Positions 26,088 to 34,532 of a stretch of DNA of 49,272 bases are shown piece by piece. Each line of letters begins with the position of its first letter. The stretch's first letter is position 1. The notes beneath the pieces were generated by a model. It ran no database searches. It saw only the letters and a list, made by a program, of their open reading frames with translations, and was not told where the DNA came from. The position numbers were made by a program, and so were the translations under genes. This stretch comes from Leptolyngbya sp. PCC 6406 (lineage in GTDB: Bacteria > Cyanobacteriota > Cyanobacteriia > Phormidesmidales > Phormidesmidaceae): positions 1,421,101 to 1,470,372 of the forward strand of contig NZ_KI913949.1 of the NCBI RefSeq assembly GCF_000332095.2. The letters are read 5' to 3'.

Positions 26088-28265
26088 GTGAAACGTCTAT
26101 TGAGATTTGACAACTGGTTAGTCGGCGGAGCCCTCTTGGCTCTGGTCACCCAACCCGCCCATGGGGCTGCCACCGCAATTACAGGGGTGCGCGTTGCCCC
26201 CACGAACAACGGTGTTCGCATTACCCTCAACACTCAGGCCGACGGCACTCCCCAGGTGTTCTCCATCAGTGAAGGCAAAACGCTCCGCACCGATCTGACC
26301 CAGATGGAACTGCGCTTGCAGGGACGCAATCAGTTCCTCCAGAACAACCCGGCCCCCGGCATTGAGTCCATCGCCCTCATCCCTGTCGGGGACGACGGGG
26401 TGCGCCTGACGGTGAATGGTCAAGACCATGTCCCCGTCAGTTCCGTGACGGAAGCCCGCAATGGCAATATCGTCATCGATATCGATACCCGCAACCGTGC
26501 GTCCCAGGCCAGCACTCCGGTCCCAGACCAGATCACCACAGTCCCTGGCCCTGGCGGCACCCAAATCGCTCAAGCTGCCCCTGAACCCCAGGCCCAACCC
26601 GCCCCTGAAGGTCCGGTCCAAACCCAGCAACAGCCGGATGTCCTGGTTCCCAACCCCCAAGTCACCATCGACGGCACCCCCGTCGCCGCCCCCCAACAGG
26701 TCCAAATCGCGCCGCCCTTCCTCCCCCGCGCCGTCGCCCCTCCCGTTGGCGACATTGCAGTCTCCGAATTTCAGCCCCAATTCGGTGCCATTGACCTCGG
26801 CACCGCCGAGCGGGTACCCCGCCTCGTCCTACGCAACGCCCCCTCTCGGGAAGTTCTCTCCCTCCTAGCTCGCGCCGCTGGCCTGAACCTTGTGTTTGTG
26901 GGCGGTGAAGGCGAAGGCGCAAGCAGTGAAGGGCCACCGGTTACCTTAGACATTCAAAACGAATCAGTTCAAGACGCCTTCAACAGCGTTCTGCGCATCA
27001 CGGGCCTCCAAGCCAATCGCGTCGGTCGCACTATCTACGTCGGCCCCGACCTCCCCATTTCCGCCCAGGATGTCTCCGTCCGTAGCCTGCGCCTGAATCA
27101 AATCAACGTCGGTGAAGCCGTCAATTTTCTCGTCGCCCTGGGTGCAGAAAGCGCCATCAGCCGCGAGCGCCTAGTTACCAGCGTAAACGCGGTCTCTGTC
27201 GGTGAGGGCACGCCTCCCATCACAGAAACGCAAACAACGACTGAGCAACGGGTTGAAGTTCAACGGGTCGATTATCAGGATATCAACCCTATTTTTAGAG
27301 GACTTCAAGTTGTTGGAGAAGAGCGGACAAATTCAATCACCTTAGTGGGTTCTCCTCAATTATTGAGTTTAGCAACCGAACAACTTGTTCGTCTGGATCT
27401 AAGGAAACGTCAGGTTGCTATCAATGTTCGTGTCATTGATATCAATCTCAATGCTATTGATGCTTTTGGCACCAGTTTTTCCTTCTCTCTAGGTAATACT
27501 GGTTTCATTAGTGCCGGTGGGGTTGGAATTGTTAACCTCGGGGGTGGCAACACTCCTTTTCCTGGAGCAACAAGGACTGTACCAGGAGCAGCTCCTATTC
27601 CCTTAATCGGAGCTGGCGCACCCACTGCTTTCAACGTTGGAGCCAATTTTCTGGCTCAGTTGCTGGGAACAATTAGAAATGGAAATTCAAAAATCCTAAC
27701 GGACCCAACTCTAATTGTTCAAGAAGGACAATCAGCCACCGTTGCCCTTACGGAAGATGTTGTTACGCTTATCACAGAAACCAGGGAAGTTGTCAATAAC
27801 GTTGCCCTGACAACCCGTGAATTTGAAGTGACACCGGCTGGTCTAATCCTGCTAGTGGAGGTTGATCGTATTGATGACAATGGATTTGTTTCTTTGTCCG
27901 TTGCACCCAGCATATCGGCTCCTGCAAGTACCTTTGACACTGGTGCAGGTACATTTACCCTTCTCGCTGAGCGTCAGCTCTCCTCTGGTCAGGTGCGTGT
28001 TCGGGATGGTCAGACCTTGATACTTTCCGGCATCATTCAGGAAATCGATCGGACAGATGTAACTAAGATCCCCATCCTGGGAGATTTACCTCTTCTAGGT
28101 GCTTTATTCCGCAGTACAATTCGCGACACTCAAAGACGGGAAGTGATCGTTTTGCTTACACCGCAAGTTCTAGATGATTCCGATCAATCTGTGTATGGCT
28201 ATAGCTATACACCGAGTGAAGAGGTTCAGGAGCTGATTAATCGTTCACCTCAACAAGAGAGATAG
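26088..28265 (+). CDS. pilQ: Type IV pilus secretin PilQ
   Basis: A 725-residue outer-membrane secretin through which the pilus passes. It has a signal peptide (1-26, ending PAHGA), an AMIN domain at about 30-135 that binds peptidoglycan, and a Pro/Gln-rich linker (150-230). The secretin/TonB short N-terminal domain is at about 240-320 (LVLRNAPSREVLSLLARAAG) and N1-type domains follow. The secretin core is from about 430 on, ending VPILGDLPLLGALFRSTI and REVIVLLTPQVL. Base composition changes sharply near 27225: the 5' part is very GC-rich and the 3' part is much more AT-rich with different codon choice. The frame is intact throughout, and a terminator hairpin follows the stop. Confidence 0.93.
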   Translation: MKRLLRFDNWLVGGALLALVTQPAHGAATAITGVRVAPTNNGVRITLNTQADGTPQVFSISEGKTLRTDLTQMELRLQGRNQFLQNNPAPGIESIALIPVGDDGVRLTVNGQDHVPVSSVTEARNGNIVIDIDTRNRASQASTPVPDQITTVPGPGGTQIAQAAPEPQAQPAPEGPVQTQQQPDVLVPNPQVTIDGTPVAAPQQVQIAPPFLPRAVAPPVGDIAVSEFQPQFGAIDLGTAERVPRLVLRNAPSREVLSLLARAAGLNLVFVGGEGEGASSEGPPVTLDIQNESVQDAFNSVLRITGLQANRVGRTIYVGPDLPISAQDVSVRSLRLNQINVGEAVNFLVALGAESAISRERLVTSVNAVSVGEGTPPITETQTTTEQRVEVQRVDYQDINPIFRGLQVVGEERTNSITLVGSPQLLSLATEQLVRLDLRKRQVAINVRVIDINLNAIDAFGTSFSFSLGNTGFISAGGVGIVNLGGGNTPFPGATRTVPGAAPIPLIGAGAPTAFNVGANFLAQLLGTIRNGNSKILTDPTLIVQEGQSATVALTEDVVTLITETREVVNNVALTTREFEVTPAGLILLVEVDRIDDNGFVSLSVAPSISAPASTFDTGAGTFTLLAERQLSSGQVRVRDGQTLILSGIIQEIDRTDVTKIPILGDLPLLGALFRSTIRDTQRREVIVLLTPQVLDDSDQSVYGYSYTPSEEVQELINRSPQQER

Positions 28266-28326
28266 TCGTCGTACATAGGATTGACAACGCAAAGCGTGTT
28301 CACCACCGTTCCCAGAAGCTGAAGTA

Positions 28327-28365
28327 ATAGGATGGGCACCAGCTAAGGCCCTTTGCCCACCCTAT
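28327..28365 (+). terminator. Terminator after the pil operon
   Basis: ATAGGATGGGCA pairs with TGCCCACCCTAT (12 bp, one G-U) around a 15-nt loop, then GGCTTTTAGCTTTTG follows. It lies about 60 bp after the pilQ stop. Confidence 0.6.
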
Positions 28366-28795
28366 GGCTTTTAGCTTTTGTGGTGAGAATGGTGGAAAGA
28401 TTGACGGGGGAAGCGCTTGTTTTCTGGGATCTTTTCTAAAGATGTTTTGATGGTAAATCCAACATCGGTTATCTGCATCTAATCTCAACCATCCAAATAA
28501 CTATTCACAAGAGAAGTGGCATGGGGAAACCAGTTGGGGTGGCCTTGTGTCACTTTTTTCGATTAAGACAGGTCTAAGAACTGGCCTTGCTGCGTTACCT
28601 TCTGTTACAAAGGCCGGGATCTATATAAATTAAAGGTTTTGGCGATCCATATTCAGAAAGTAGCCCTTAGAATAGGTCAGTGAAATTTTGAAATTCTAGG
28701 GGTTTCAGCGATTTCAGGCCATAGCCGCTTGATAACTGGTTTCCACACCAGATCGCCCCCTTTTGTCCTACGTCCCCCAAAGGAGATTGACCGAT
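28366..28795. other. Long leader and promoter region of the HU gene
   Basis: 430 bp, more AT-rich than its surroundings, with no ORF of note. The sequence TATATAAATTAAAG around 28622-28635 is a likely promoter core, but no -35 box at proper spacing stands out. I see no RNA family signature. Confidence 0.4.
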
Positions 28796-29083
28796 ATGAA
28801 TAAAGGTGAACTCGTTGATAAGGTTACGGAAAAAACCGACGTAACCAAGAAGCAGGCCGATGCCGTTCTCACGGCGGCTATTGATGCCATCATCGAAACC
28901 GTTGCCGAGGGCGAGAAAGTCACCCTAGTCGGGTTCGGCTCCTTTGAGCCCCGCCAACGTAAAGAGCGTGAAGGGCGCAATCCCAAAACGGGCGAAACTA
29001 TGGTTATTCCTGCCACTACCGTCCCCGCATTTTCCGCCGGGAAACAGTTCAAGGAAAAAGTGGCGGCAACGGCTAGCGAGTAG
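28796..29083 (+). CDS. hup: HU-type nucleoid protein
   Basis: A 95-residue dimeric DNA-bending protein. It starts MNKGELVDKVTEKTDVTKKQ at the ATG at 28796, which has AAGGAG 10 nt upstream; upstream in-frame codons add only unrelated residues. The conserved core VTLVGFGSFEPRQRKEREGRN and the PATTVPAFSAGKQFKE arm-return segment are intact. Cyanobacterial HU (HanA-like) is needed for chromosome compaction. Confidence 0.95.
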   Translation: MNKGELVDKVTEKTDVTKKQADAVLTAAIDAIIETVAEGEKVTLVGFGSFEPRQRKEREGRNPKTGETMVIPATTVPAFSAGKQFKEKVAATASE

Positions 29084-29093
29084 CTCTCAACCG

Positions 29094-30281
29094 TTGGCAC
29101 ATCCCTCCCGCAATACTCGACCAACCCATGGGGGCAACGTAGCCTGGGCAGCCCAGATTGCGAATTGTTCTCCCCATGGGTTGTTGGATTTTTCCGCTAG
29201 TGTCAGTCCGCTGGGTCCACCCCCGTCGGTCCTAGCGGCCATCCAAGCTGGGATAGCTGCCCTCAGCCGCTATCCCAATCCCACCTATGGAGCCCTACGG
29301 CAGGCTCTTGGTGCCCACCATGGCATTGACCCTGACTGGGTGGTACCTGGTAATGGGGCGGCGGAGCTGCTGACCTGGATTGGGCGCGACCTGGCAGCTT
29401 TGGACGCTACTGCCCTGATTACCCCCGCCTTTGCCGATTATTCGCGATCGCTACGGGCCTTTGGCGGTCGCCCCCACCCTTGCCCCCTGCCCCTAGAGCA
29501 GGCCATAGCGGGAATGGTGGACTGGCAGGCCGTCCTACAGCACAGCTTGCCCCTTCAAAGGTCTCCCCAAGCCTGGGGGCTACTGGTCAATACACCCCAT
29601 AACCCCACAGGGCTGCTGATTCCTGCGGATGTCATCGCTTCTTGGCTCGACCAATTCGCATTGGTCGTCGTGGATGAAGCCTTTATGGACTTTTTGCCCC
29701 CAGAACAGCAGCAGAGTGTGATTTCTCTGGTGGCGGACCACTCCAATCTGGTAGTACTGCGATCGCTGACTAAGTTTTATAGTCTACCGGGACTGCGGCT
29801 GGGCTATGCCATTGCCCAGCCTGAGCGTCTACAGCGGTGGCAGCAGTGGCGCGACCCCTGGCCTGTGAACACGCTGGCGGAGATTGCCGCGATCGCAGCT
29901 TTACAAGATAGCGACTACCAGCAGGCCACCTGGCGATGGCTGCCCCCTGCCCGCGCCGCCCTCGCTACCGGATTGCAAGCAATCCCCGGTTTTTTACCCT
30001 GCCCCAGTGTTGCCAACTATTTGCTGGTGCGGTGCGATGGTCAGGGATCGGCCCAAAGCGGTGATGGCATTTCCGGTCCCGACCTCCAGCACCGCCTCCT
30101 TGTCAACCATCACATCCTGATTCGAGATTGCCTTAGCTTTCCAGAACTGCGCGATCGCTACTTCCGTATTGCCGTCAGAACCCCGGAGGAGAATGGGCGG
30201 TTGTTAGTCGCGTTAAGGGAGGTGATGGGGTGGAGGGGTGTGAGGGTGGAGGGGTGTGAGGGTGATGGGGTGATGGGGTGA
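29094..30281 (+). CDS. Threonine-phosphate decarboxylase / CobD-like PLP enzyme
   Basis: Fold-type I PLP aminotransferase family, closest in pattern to CobD (historically CobC), which decarboxylates L-threonine phosphate to the aminopropanol phosphate of the cobalamin nucleotide loop. It has RPTHGGNVAWAAQ at the N-terminus, DFSASVSPLGPP, RYPNPTYGALRQAL, NTPHNPTG, VVDEAFMDF, and SLTKFYSLPGLRLGY with the PLP lysine. The HisC family is the alternative; the HGGN opening favours CobD. The start is uncertain. No ATG lies between the HU stop and the conserved region, so I suggest TTG at 29094; the frame also stays open back inside the HU gene. The last 15 or so residues are encoded by a GTGATGGG-like microsatellite, so the natural C-terminus has been replaced or extended. 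Confidence 0.8.
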   Translation: MAHPSRNTRPTHGGNVAWAAQIANCSPHGLLDFSASVSPLGPPPSVLAAIQAGIAALSRYPNPTYGALRQALGAHHGIDPDWVVPGNGAAELLTWIGRDLAALDATALITPAFADYSRSLRAFGGRPHPCPLPLEQAIAGMVDWQAVLQHSLPLQRSPQAWGLLVNTPHNPTGLLIPADVIASWLDQFALVVVDEAFMDFLPPEQQQSVISLVADHSNLVVLRSLTKFYSLPGLRLGYAIAQPERLQRWQQWRDPWPVNTLAEIAAIAALQDSDYQQATWRWLPPARAALATGLQAIPGFLPCPSVANYLLVRCDGQGSAQSGDGISGPDLQHRLLVNHHILIRDCLSFPELRDRYFRIAVRTPEENGRLLVALREVMGWRGVRVEGCEGDGVMG

Positions 30282-30598
30282 TGGGGTGATGGGGTGACAG
30301 GAATTTTAAGTTTTGAGTTTTGAGTTTTGAATTTCCCGTAGGGTGCATAGCGCTAAGGCGCGGCTTCGCCCACGCGAAGCAATGCACCGTAGAGATGCCG
30401 CGCCCAATGCAGGGAGTGACAGGGGACAGGGGACAGGATTTTGAATTTCCCGTAGGGTGCATAGCGCTAAGGCGCGGCTTCGCTCACGCGAAGCAATGCA
30501 CCGCAGAGATGCCGCTCTGTAGGGAGGGTAGCCGGGATTGGGTGGGTGATTCAGGAATGGGCTGGCAAAACCCGCCCTGCCCCGTGCCGGGTAATCCA
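30225..30598. repeat. Repeat cluster between cobD-like gene and cobW
   Basis: Region of stacked repeats. A TGATGGGG-type microsatellite (30225-30297) overlaps the 3' end of the cobD-like gene. TTTTGAG repeats follow, then two palindromic elements. GGTGCATAGCGCTAAGGCGC...GCAATGCACC occurs at 30342-30388 and 30456-30502. A segment at 30532-30592 (CCGGGATTGGGTGGGTGATT onward) is repeated at 42683-42743. A third palindrome copy is at 42543-42589, so the two clusters are large partial duplicates of each other. Confidence 0.85.
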
Positions 30599-31654
30599 TT
30601 ACACCTCAATCGCTGCCCGTAAACTGGCTTCTGCGAGGTCATGGCCGATGAAAACCAGCCGGGTTTGGCGGGATTCCTCAGACTGCCAGGGCCGATCGTA
30701 GAAGGTGTCGAAGCGGGGACCAACCCCTTGCAGGACCAAGCGCATGGGCTTATGGGGGACGTTGACAAAGCCTTTGATGCGATAGATTTCCTGGGTTTCC
30801 ACTAGGGCTTTTAGGCGTTGGACCAAAGCCTGGGGGTCAAACCCTTGCTCAAAGGTGAGGGGGATGGCGTTGATGTGGTCGTCGTGGTCGTGGTCTTCTT
30901 CGGGGTCGTGGTGGCTGGGACGACTATCGAGATGGTCCTCGACGGCGGCGTTAAACCCCAGGAGAACATCGGGGCTGATCTGGCCGCGATCGCAAGGCAC
31001 AATCTTGACGCCCTGGGGCGCTTGGGCCTGGAGCCAAGTGGTGACGCGGTGTTGGGTGGTCTCATCCACGCAGTCAGTTTTGGTCAACAGCACCAGATCG
31101 GCGCAGTTGAGCTGATCCTCAAACAGTTCTTCGATGGGGGTTTCGTGATCCAGGCTGTCGTCGGCTTGGCGCTGGGCCTCCAGAGCGGCCAAATCCCCCA
31201 CCAGTCGGCCCGCCCCTAGGGCATCACAGTCCACAACGGTGATCACCCCGTCCACGGTGGCGTGGGTGCGGATTTCGGGCCAGCGGAAGGCTTGAACCAG
31301 GGGTTTGGGTAGGGCCAGCCCCGAAGTTTCGATCACGATGCAATCGATGTGCTCTCGGCGAGCGACGAGGGCCGCCATGGTGGGCAAAAACTCTTCCTGG
31401 ACGGTGCAGCAGAGACAGCCATTGGTGAGTTCGACAATGTTGGCGGTGGGGGCGTTCCCTGGGTCAAGGGCTTTCCCCTCCTCATCGCAGACCTGGCAGG
31501 ACTTGAGCAGGTCACCATCGATGCCCACTTCTCCAAATTCATTTACCACGACGGCAATGCGCCGCCCTTGGTTGTGTTGCAACAGATGGCGCACCAGGGT
31601 GGTTTTACCGGAGCCTAGAAATCCGGTAATGACGGTAACGGGGATTTTATGCAT
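30599..31654 (-). CDS. cobW: CobW-family GTPase / metallochaperone
   Basis: 351-residue G3E P-loop GTPase. Walker A GFLGSGKTT (about 11-19), the CLCC metal site in NGCLCCTV (about 79-86), a VIETSGLALP switch segment, TKTD guanine specificity, and a histidine/aspartate-rich loop (HHDPEEDHDHDDH, about 249-261) for metal binding. CobW proteins supply Co(II) for corrin synthesis, while relatives carry zinc. Here the B12 riboswitch upstream of the shared transcript and the hupE partner argue for cobalt. It starts 6 bp after hupE ends. The 3' end abuts the repeat cluster, which may hold the terminator. Confidence 0.9.
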   Translation of the reverse strand: MHKIPVTVITGFLGSGKTTLVRHLLQHNQGRRIAVVVNEFGEVGIDGDLLKSCQVCDEEGKALDPGNAPTANIVELTNGCLCCTVQEEFLPTMAALVARREHIDCIVIETSGLALPKPLVQAFRWPEIRTHATVDGVITVVDCDALGAGRLVGDLAALEAQRQADDSLDHETPIEELFEDQLNCADLVLLTKTDCVDETTQHRVTTWLQAQAPQGVKIVPCDRGQISPDVLLGFNAAVEDHLDSRPSHHDPEEDHDHDDHINAIPLTFEQGFDPQALVQRLKALVETQEIYRIKGFVNVPHKPMRLVLQGVGPRFDTFYDRPWQSEESRQTRLVFIGHDLAEASLRAAIEV

Positions 31655-31660
31655 GGTGAT

Positions 31661-32365
31661 CTATCCCAATACCGCGCTGGAGAGGAAGGTGGCTCCGATG
31701 CCCAGCAGGGTGAAGCCCGCAAACCGGAGGGGAAGTTCTGCTGCTTCGGGGGCTGAGCACCAGCGACGGGCTAGGGTCAGGGTTGCGATCGCAATTCCCA
31801 GTTGCACCAGGGCAAACCCCGCCAGGTAGGCCAAAATCGGCGTCATCTCCGCCCCAATCACCGCCTCCCCATAGGCATAGCCGTGGAATAGACCCGCGAT
31901 CGCGCCCAGAACTGTGATGGTCAGAGACCGAACCCAAGGGACCATCGTGATGCCACTCACCCCCCGTCCCAGGGCCAAAATTAGCCCAAAGGTCAGAACG
32001 GATAGAGAAATCACCAGCTCCAGCCCCGGCAGATCAACACGTCCTAAGTGCAATCCCGTGCCCCCCAAGGTTCCCGCCACAAAGACAACGGGCAAGACCC
32101 AGCCCCAGGCCCTCTGGATGGTGGCCAGAAGCCCCACAGCGACAATAAAGGCGAAATGATCCAGGCCAATGACAGGGTGGGCCAACCCTGACCAAAAGCC
32201 TTCAAAGACAGTACTAGGGATTTCACCCCCTGTCGGATGGTGAGCAAAGGCAGGAGAAGCCAGCAGCAGCAGCCCCATGCCGAAGAGGGAAACGGTGCTC
32301 ATCCGTCCGATCCCCATGCCAAAAACTTTCCCAGATCCCTGGGATTGCCAAAACCGTTTAGTCAT
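31661..32365 (-). CDS. hupE: HupE/UreJ-family cobalt/nickel permease
   Basis: 234-residue membrane protein with a cleavable signal ending ASPAFAHHP (about residue 40) and six predicted helices. The family signature HPVIGLDHFAFIVAVG is at about 63-78 and a second histidine site FHGYAYGEA lies at about 163-171. HupE/UreJ proteins import Ni or Co; B12-riboswitch-linked cyanobacterial HupE is taken as a cobalt importer. I chose the ATG at 32365 because GAGG precedes it by 5 nt; an upstream in-frame start at 32422 would lie in the riboswitch expression region. Operon with cobW. Confidence 0.88.
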   Translation of the reverse strand: MTKRFWQSQGSGKVFGMGIGRMSTVSLFGMGLLLLASPAFAHHPTGGEIPSTVFEGFWSGLAHPVIGLDHFAFIVAVGLLATIQRAWGWVLPVVFVAGTLGGTGLHLGRVDLPGLELVISLSVLTFGLILALGRGVSGITMVPWVRSLTITVLGAIAGLFHGYAYGEAVIGAEMTPILAYLAGFALVQLGIAIATLTLARRWCSAPEAAELPLRFAGFTLLGIGATFLSSAVLG

Positions 32366-32439
32366 CTGTACCTCGCAGATTTCGAGACTGTGTAAGGGCT
32401 GGCGGGCATTCTGACTGACCAAGTTCGCTCCCTACCTCC

Positions 32440-32590
32440 AGTTGCGCCCCAGGCGGATAGTCACTGGAAAAGGGATTTCCCCTTGGATTACAGTTGCGGG
32501 ACAGCGTCGGACTTGCACCGAACTTTCCCCCATTCAGTGCCCCAGGACTGGATTTGCCTGTCCTAAAGCGACTGAATTTTCGATGGCTGA
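32440..32590 (-). promoter_or_regulatory. Cobalamin (B12) riboswitch
   Basis: Read on the minus strand, it contains GGTGCAAGTCCGACGCTGTC followed by CCGCAACTGTAA (32487-32519), the hallmark core of the adenosylcobalamin riboswitch. CCAGTGAC follows as a B12-box-like element, then GGCGCAACTGG-like 3' sequence. Boundaries are approximate. Downstream, CTCG and CGAG (32383-32386 and 32372-32375) can form a small stem that covers the GAGG ribosome binding site of hupE, suggesting translational control of hupE-cobW by B12. Confidence 0.92.
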
Positions 32591-32704
32591 TCCCCATCGA
32601 AGCCAAGCCCAGATAGATTACCACGGAGCCCCCATCACGCCCAGGGTCCGGGGCAATCCTTAACATGGTGCGCGAACGGAGTAGGATTTGACCGCGAAAC
32701 CCTT

Positions 32705-32829
32705 AGGGATCTGCGGGTTAATAGTGTACCCAGTGGCCAGGTTTCGACTTCGCTCAACCTTCAGTAATCGAGGGCTGAGCGGAGTCGAAGCCCGATCGGC
32801 GGGTAGTTTATTTTCCTGCAAGTCCCTTA
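32705..32829. mobile_element. MITE-like repeat, AGGGATCTGC family, copy 1
   Basis: A 125-bp element with imperfect ends AGGGATCTGCGGG and, as reverse complement, AGGGACTTGCAGG. A second copy at 41168-41319 shares nearly all of it. It has an inner hairpin TTCGACTTCGCTCA...TGAGCGGAGTCGAA. It touches the stop codon of purD, so it inserted at the very end of that gene. Confidence 0.75.
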
Positions 32830-34107
32830 GCTCTCTGCCCGCACCCGGTAGCCGATGTCGGGACGGAAATAGAGGGTATCGAACTGGATTTCTGCCATGC
32901 CCTGATAGGCCAATGCCACCGCTGCCTCCACCGTATCTCCTAGGGCGGTCACCCCCAGAACCCGGCCTCCATTAGCGATAACCTGGCCCTCTTTAAGCTG
33001 GGTACCCCCATGAAAAACTAGGGTTCCGACCTCCTCCGCTGCGGCCAGACCCGAGATCACCATCCCCTTTTGGTAGGTGTCGGGATAGCCCTCAGCGGCG
33101 GCTACGACGCAGGCCGCAGCTTGGGACTTCCACTCTAGAGGGGGCAAATCTTCGAGGCGCTGCTCAATGCAGGCCATAAAGATATCGTCTAGGGGCGTTT
33201 CCAAGAGGGGCAGCACCACCTGGGTTTCGGGATCGCCAAAGCGGCAGTTAAACTCCACCACCTTGGGCGTACCGTCGGGGGTGATCATTAACCCGGCATA
33301 GAGCACACCGCGATAGTCAATGCCTCGGGACTGAAAAGCCGCGATCGCAGGTTCTAGGATCGTCTCCTGGATCCGGACCAGCAAATCCGGCGGCACCACT
33401 GGCGTTGGGGCATAGGCTCCCATCCCCCCAGTATTCGGTCCCGTGTCTCCCACACCAATAGGCTTGTGATCCTGGGCAGGCACCAGGGGACGAATGGTGC
33501 GGCCATCGGTCACCGCCAGCACCGATGCCTCCTGGCCCACCAGATATTCCTCAATCACCACCCGCTGCCCAGCGGAGCCAAACTGCCCCCCAAAGGCCGC
33601 TTCGATAGCCGCTTTCGCTAGCTCCACAGACTGGGCGACCGTCACCCCCTTGCCCGCCGCCAAACCATCCGCCTTCACCACAATGGGGGCTCCCTGGGCT
33701 TCGACATGGGCGATCGCAGCGGACGCCTCTGAAAACACCGCCGAAGCCGCCGTGGGAATACCCGCCGCCGCCATCAAATCCTTGGCCCAAGCCTTGCTAG
33801 CCTCCACCTGGGCTCCCGCCTGGGTAGGACCAAAGACCGCAATCCCCTGAGCTTGTAGCGCATCCACAATTCCCTCAGCCAGGGGTTGCTCTGGCCCCAC
33901 CACCACCAGGGCCAGGTTATTCACCAAAGACACCCGCGCAATACCCTCAAAATCACTGGGGTTCAGGGCCACATTTGTACAGCCCTTTAGGGTAGCAGTG
34001 CCGGCATTGCCCGGAATACACACCACTTCCGTGATCCGAGGCGACTGCAAAAGCTTCCAGGCTAGGGCGTGCTCGCGTCCGCCGCTGCCAATCACAAGAG
34101 CTTTCAC
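32827..34107 (-). CDS. purD: Phosphoribosylamine-glycine ligase (GAR synthetase)
   Basis: A 426-residue ATP-grasp enzyme making GAR from phosphoribosylamine and glycine, step 2 of purine synthesis. Its product is the substrate of PurT, encoded 10 kb to the left. It starts MKALVIGSGGREHALAWKL. VKADGLAAGKGV and VIEEYLVGQEAS form the ATP-grasp, then YAGLMITPDGTPKVVEFNCRFGDPETQVVLPLL. The last codons adjoin a MITE, and the TAA stop lies at its boundary. Confidence 0.95.
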   Translation of the reverse strand: MKALVIGSGGREHALAWKLLQSPRITEVVCIPGNAGTATLKGCTNVALNPSDFEGIARVSLVNNLALVVVGPEQPLAEGIVDALQAQGIAVFGPTQAGAQVEASKAWAKDLMAAAGIPTAASAVFSEASAAIAHVEAQGAPIVVKADGLAAGKGVTVAQSVELAKAAIEAAFGGQFGSAGQRVVIEEYLVGQEASVLAVTDGRTIRPLVPAQDHKPIGVGDTGPNTGGMGAYAPTPVVPPDLLVRIQETILEPAIAAFQSRGIDYRGVLYAGLMITPDGTPKVVEFNCRFGDPETQVVLPLLETPLDDIFMACIEQRLEDLPPLEWKSQAAACVVAAAEGYPDTYQKGMVISGLAAAEEVGTLVFHGGTQLKEGQVIANGGRVLGVTALGDTVEAAVALAYQGMAEIQFDTLYFRPDIGYRVRAES

Positions 34108-34532
34108 AAAGTAACCTCCGACAAAATCTAGTGCCGCTATTCTCCCATGGTGATGGTCTAAATTTAAGGCAATATTGGCTGGATTTTTTCCCTGTTTTTA
34201 TGCAAATCCCAATGCTTGCGGCTTTAGGTCACAATATAGGGACGAGTAATCGGATTCAGGGCTGCACATCTCAGGGCTGCACACCATTCATCTGGGTCAC
34301 GGCATCATCCAACCATTAACCAGATTTACCGGACTGCTTTGCCGAGGGCTGAAGGAATAGCCAGGGCCAATGGCGGCAGTTTCGGAGGTATTCTCCCCGA
34401 TCATCCAGTATCTGACTTCCCGCAAGGAGGCTGCTTCTGGGAACCTGTGGAGACAAACCTCATCGGAGACACTCTCTGTGACCACAGACGAATGCCGCTG
34501 CATCGGCTGTTCGACTACGGACTCCATCTACC
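34108..34532. other. Intergenic region purD / adenylate cyclase
   Basis: 425 bp without a supported gene. It holds one short tandem duplication: TCAGGGCTGCACA occurs twice with a 16-bp period at about 34256-34285. It probably contains divergent promoters, but I see no clear boxes. Confidence 0.5.
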
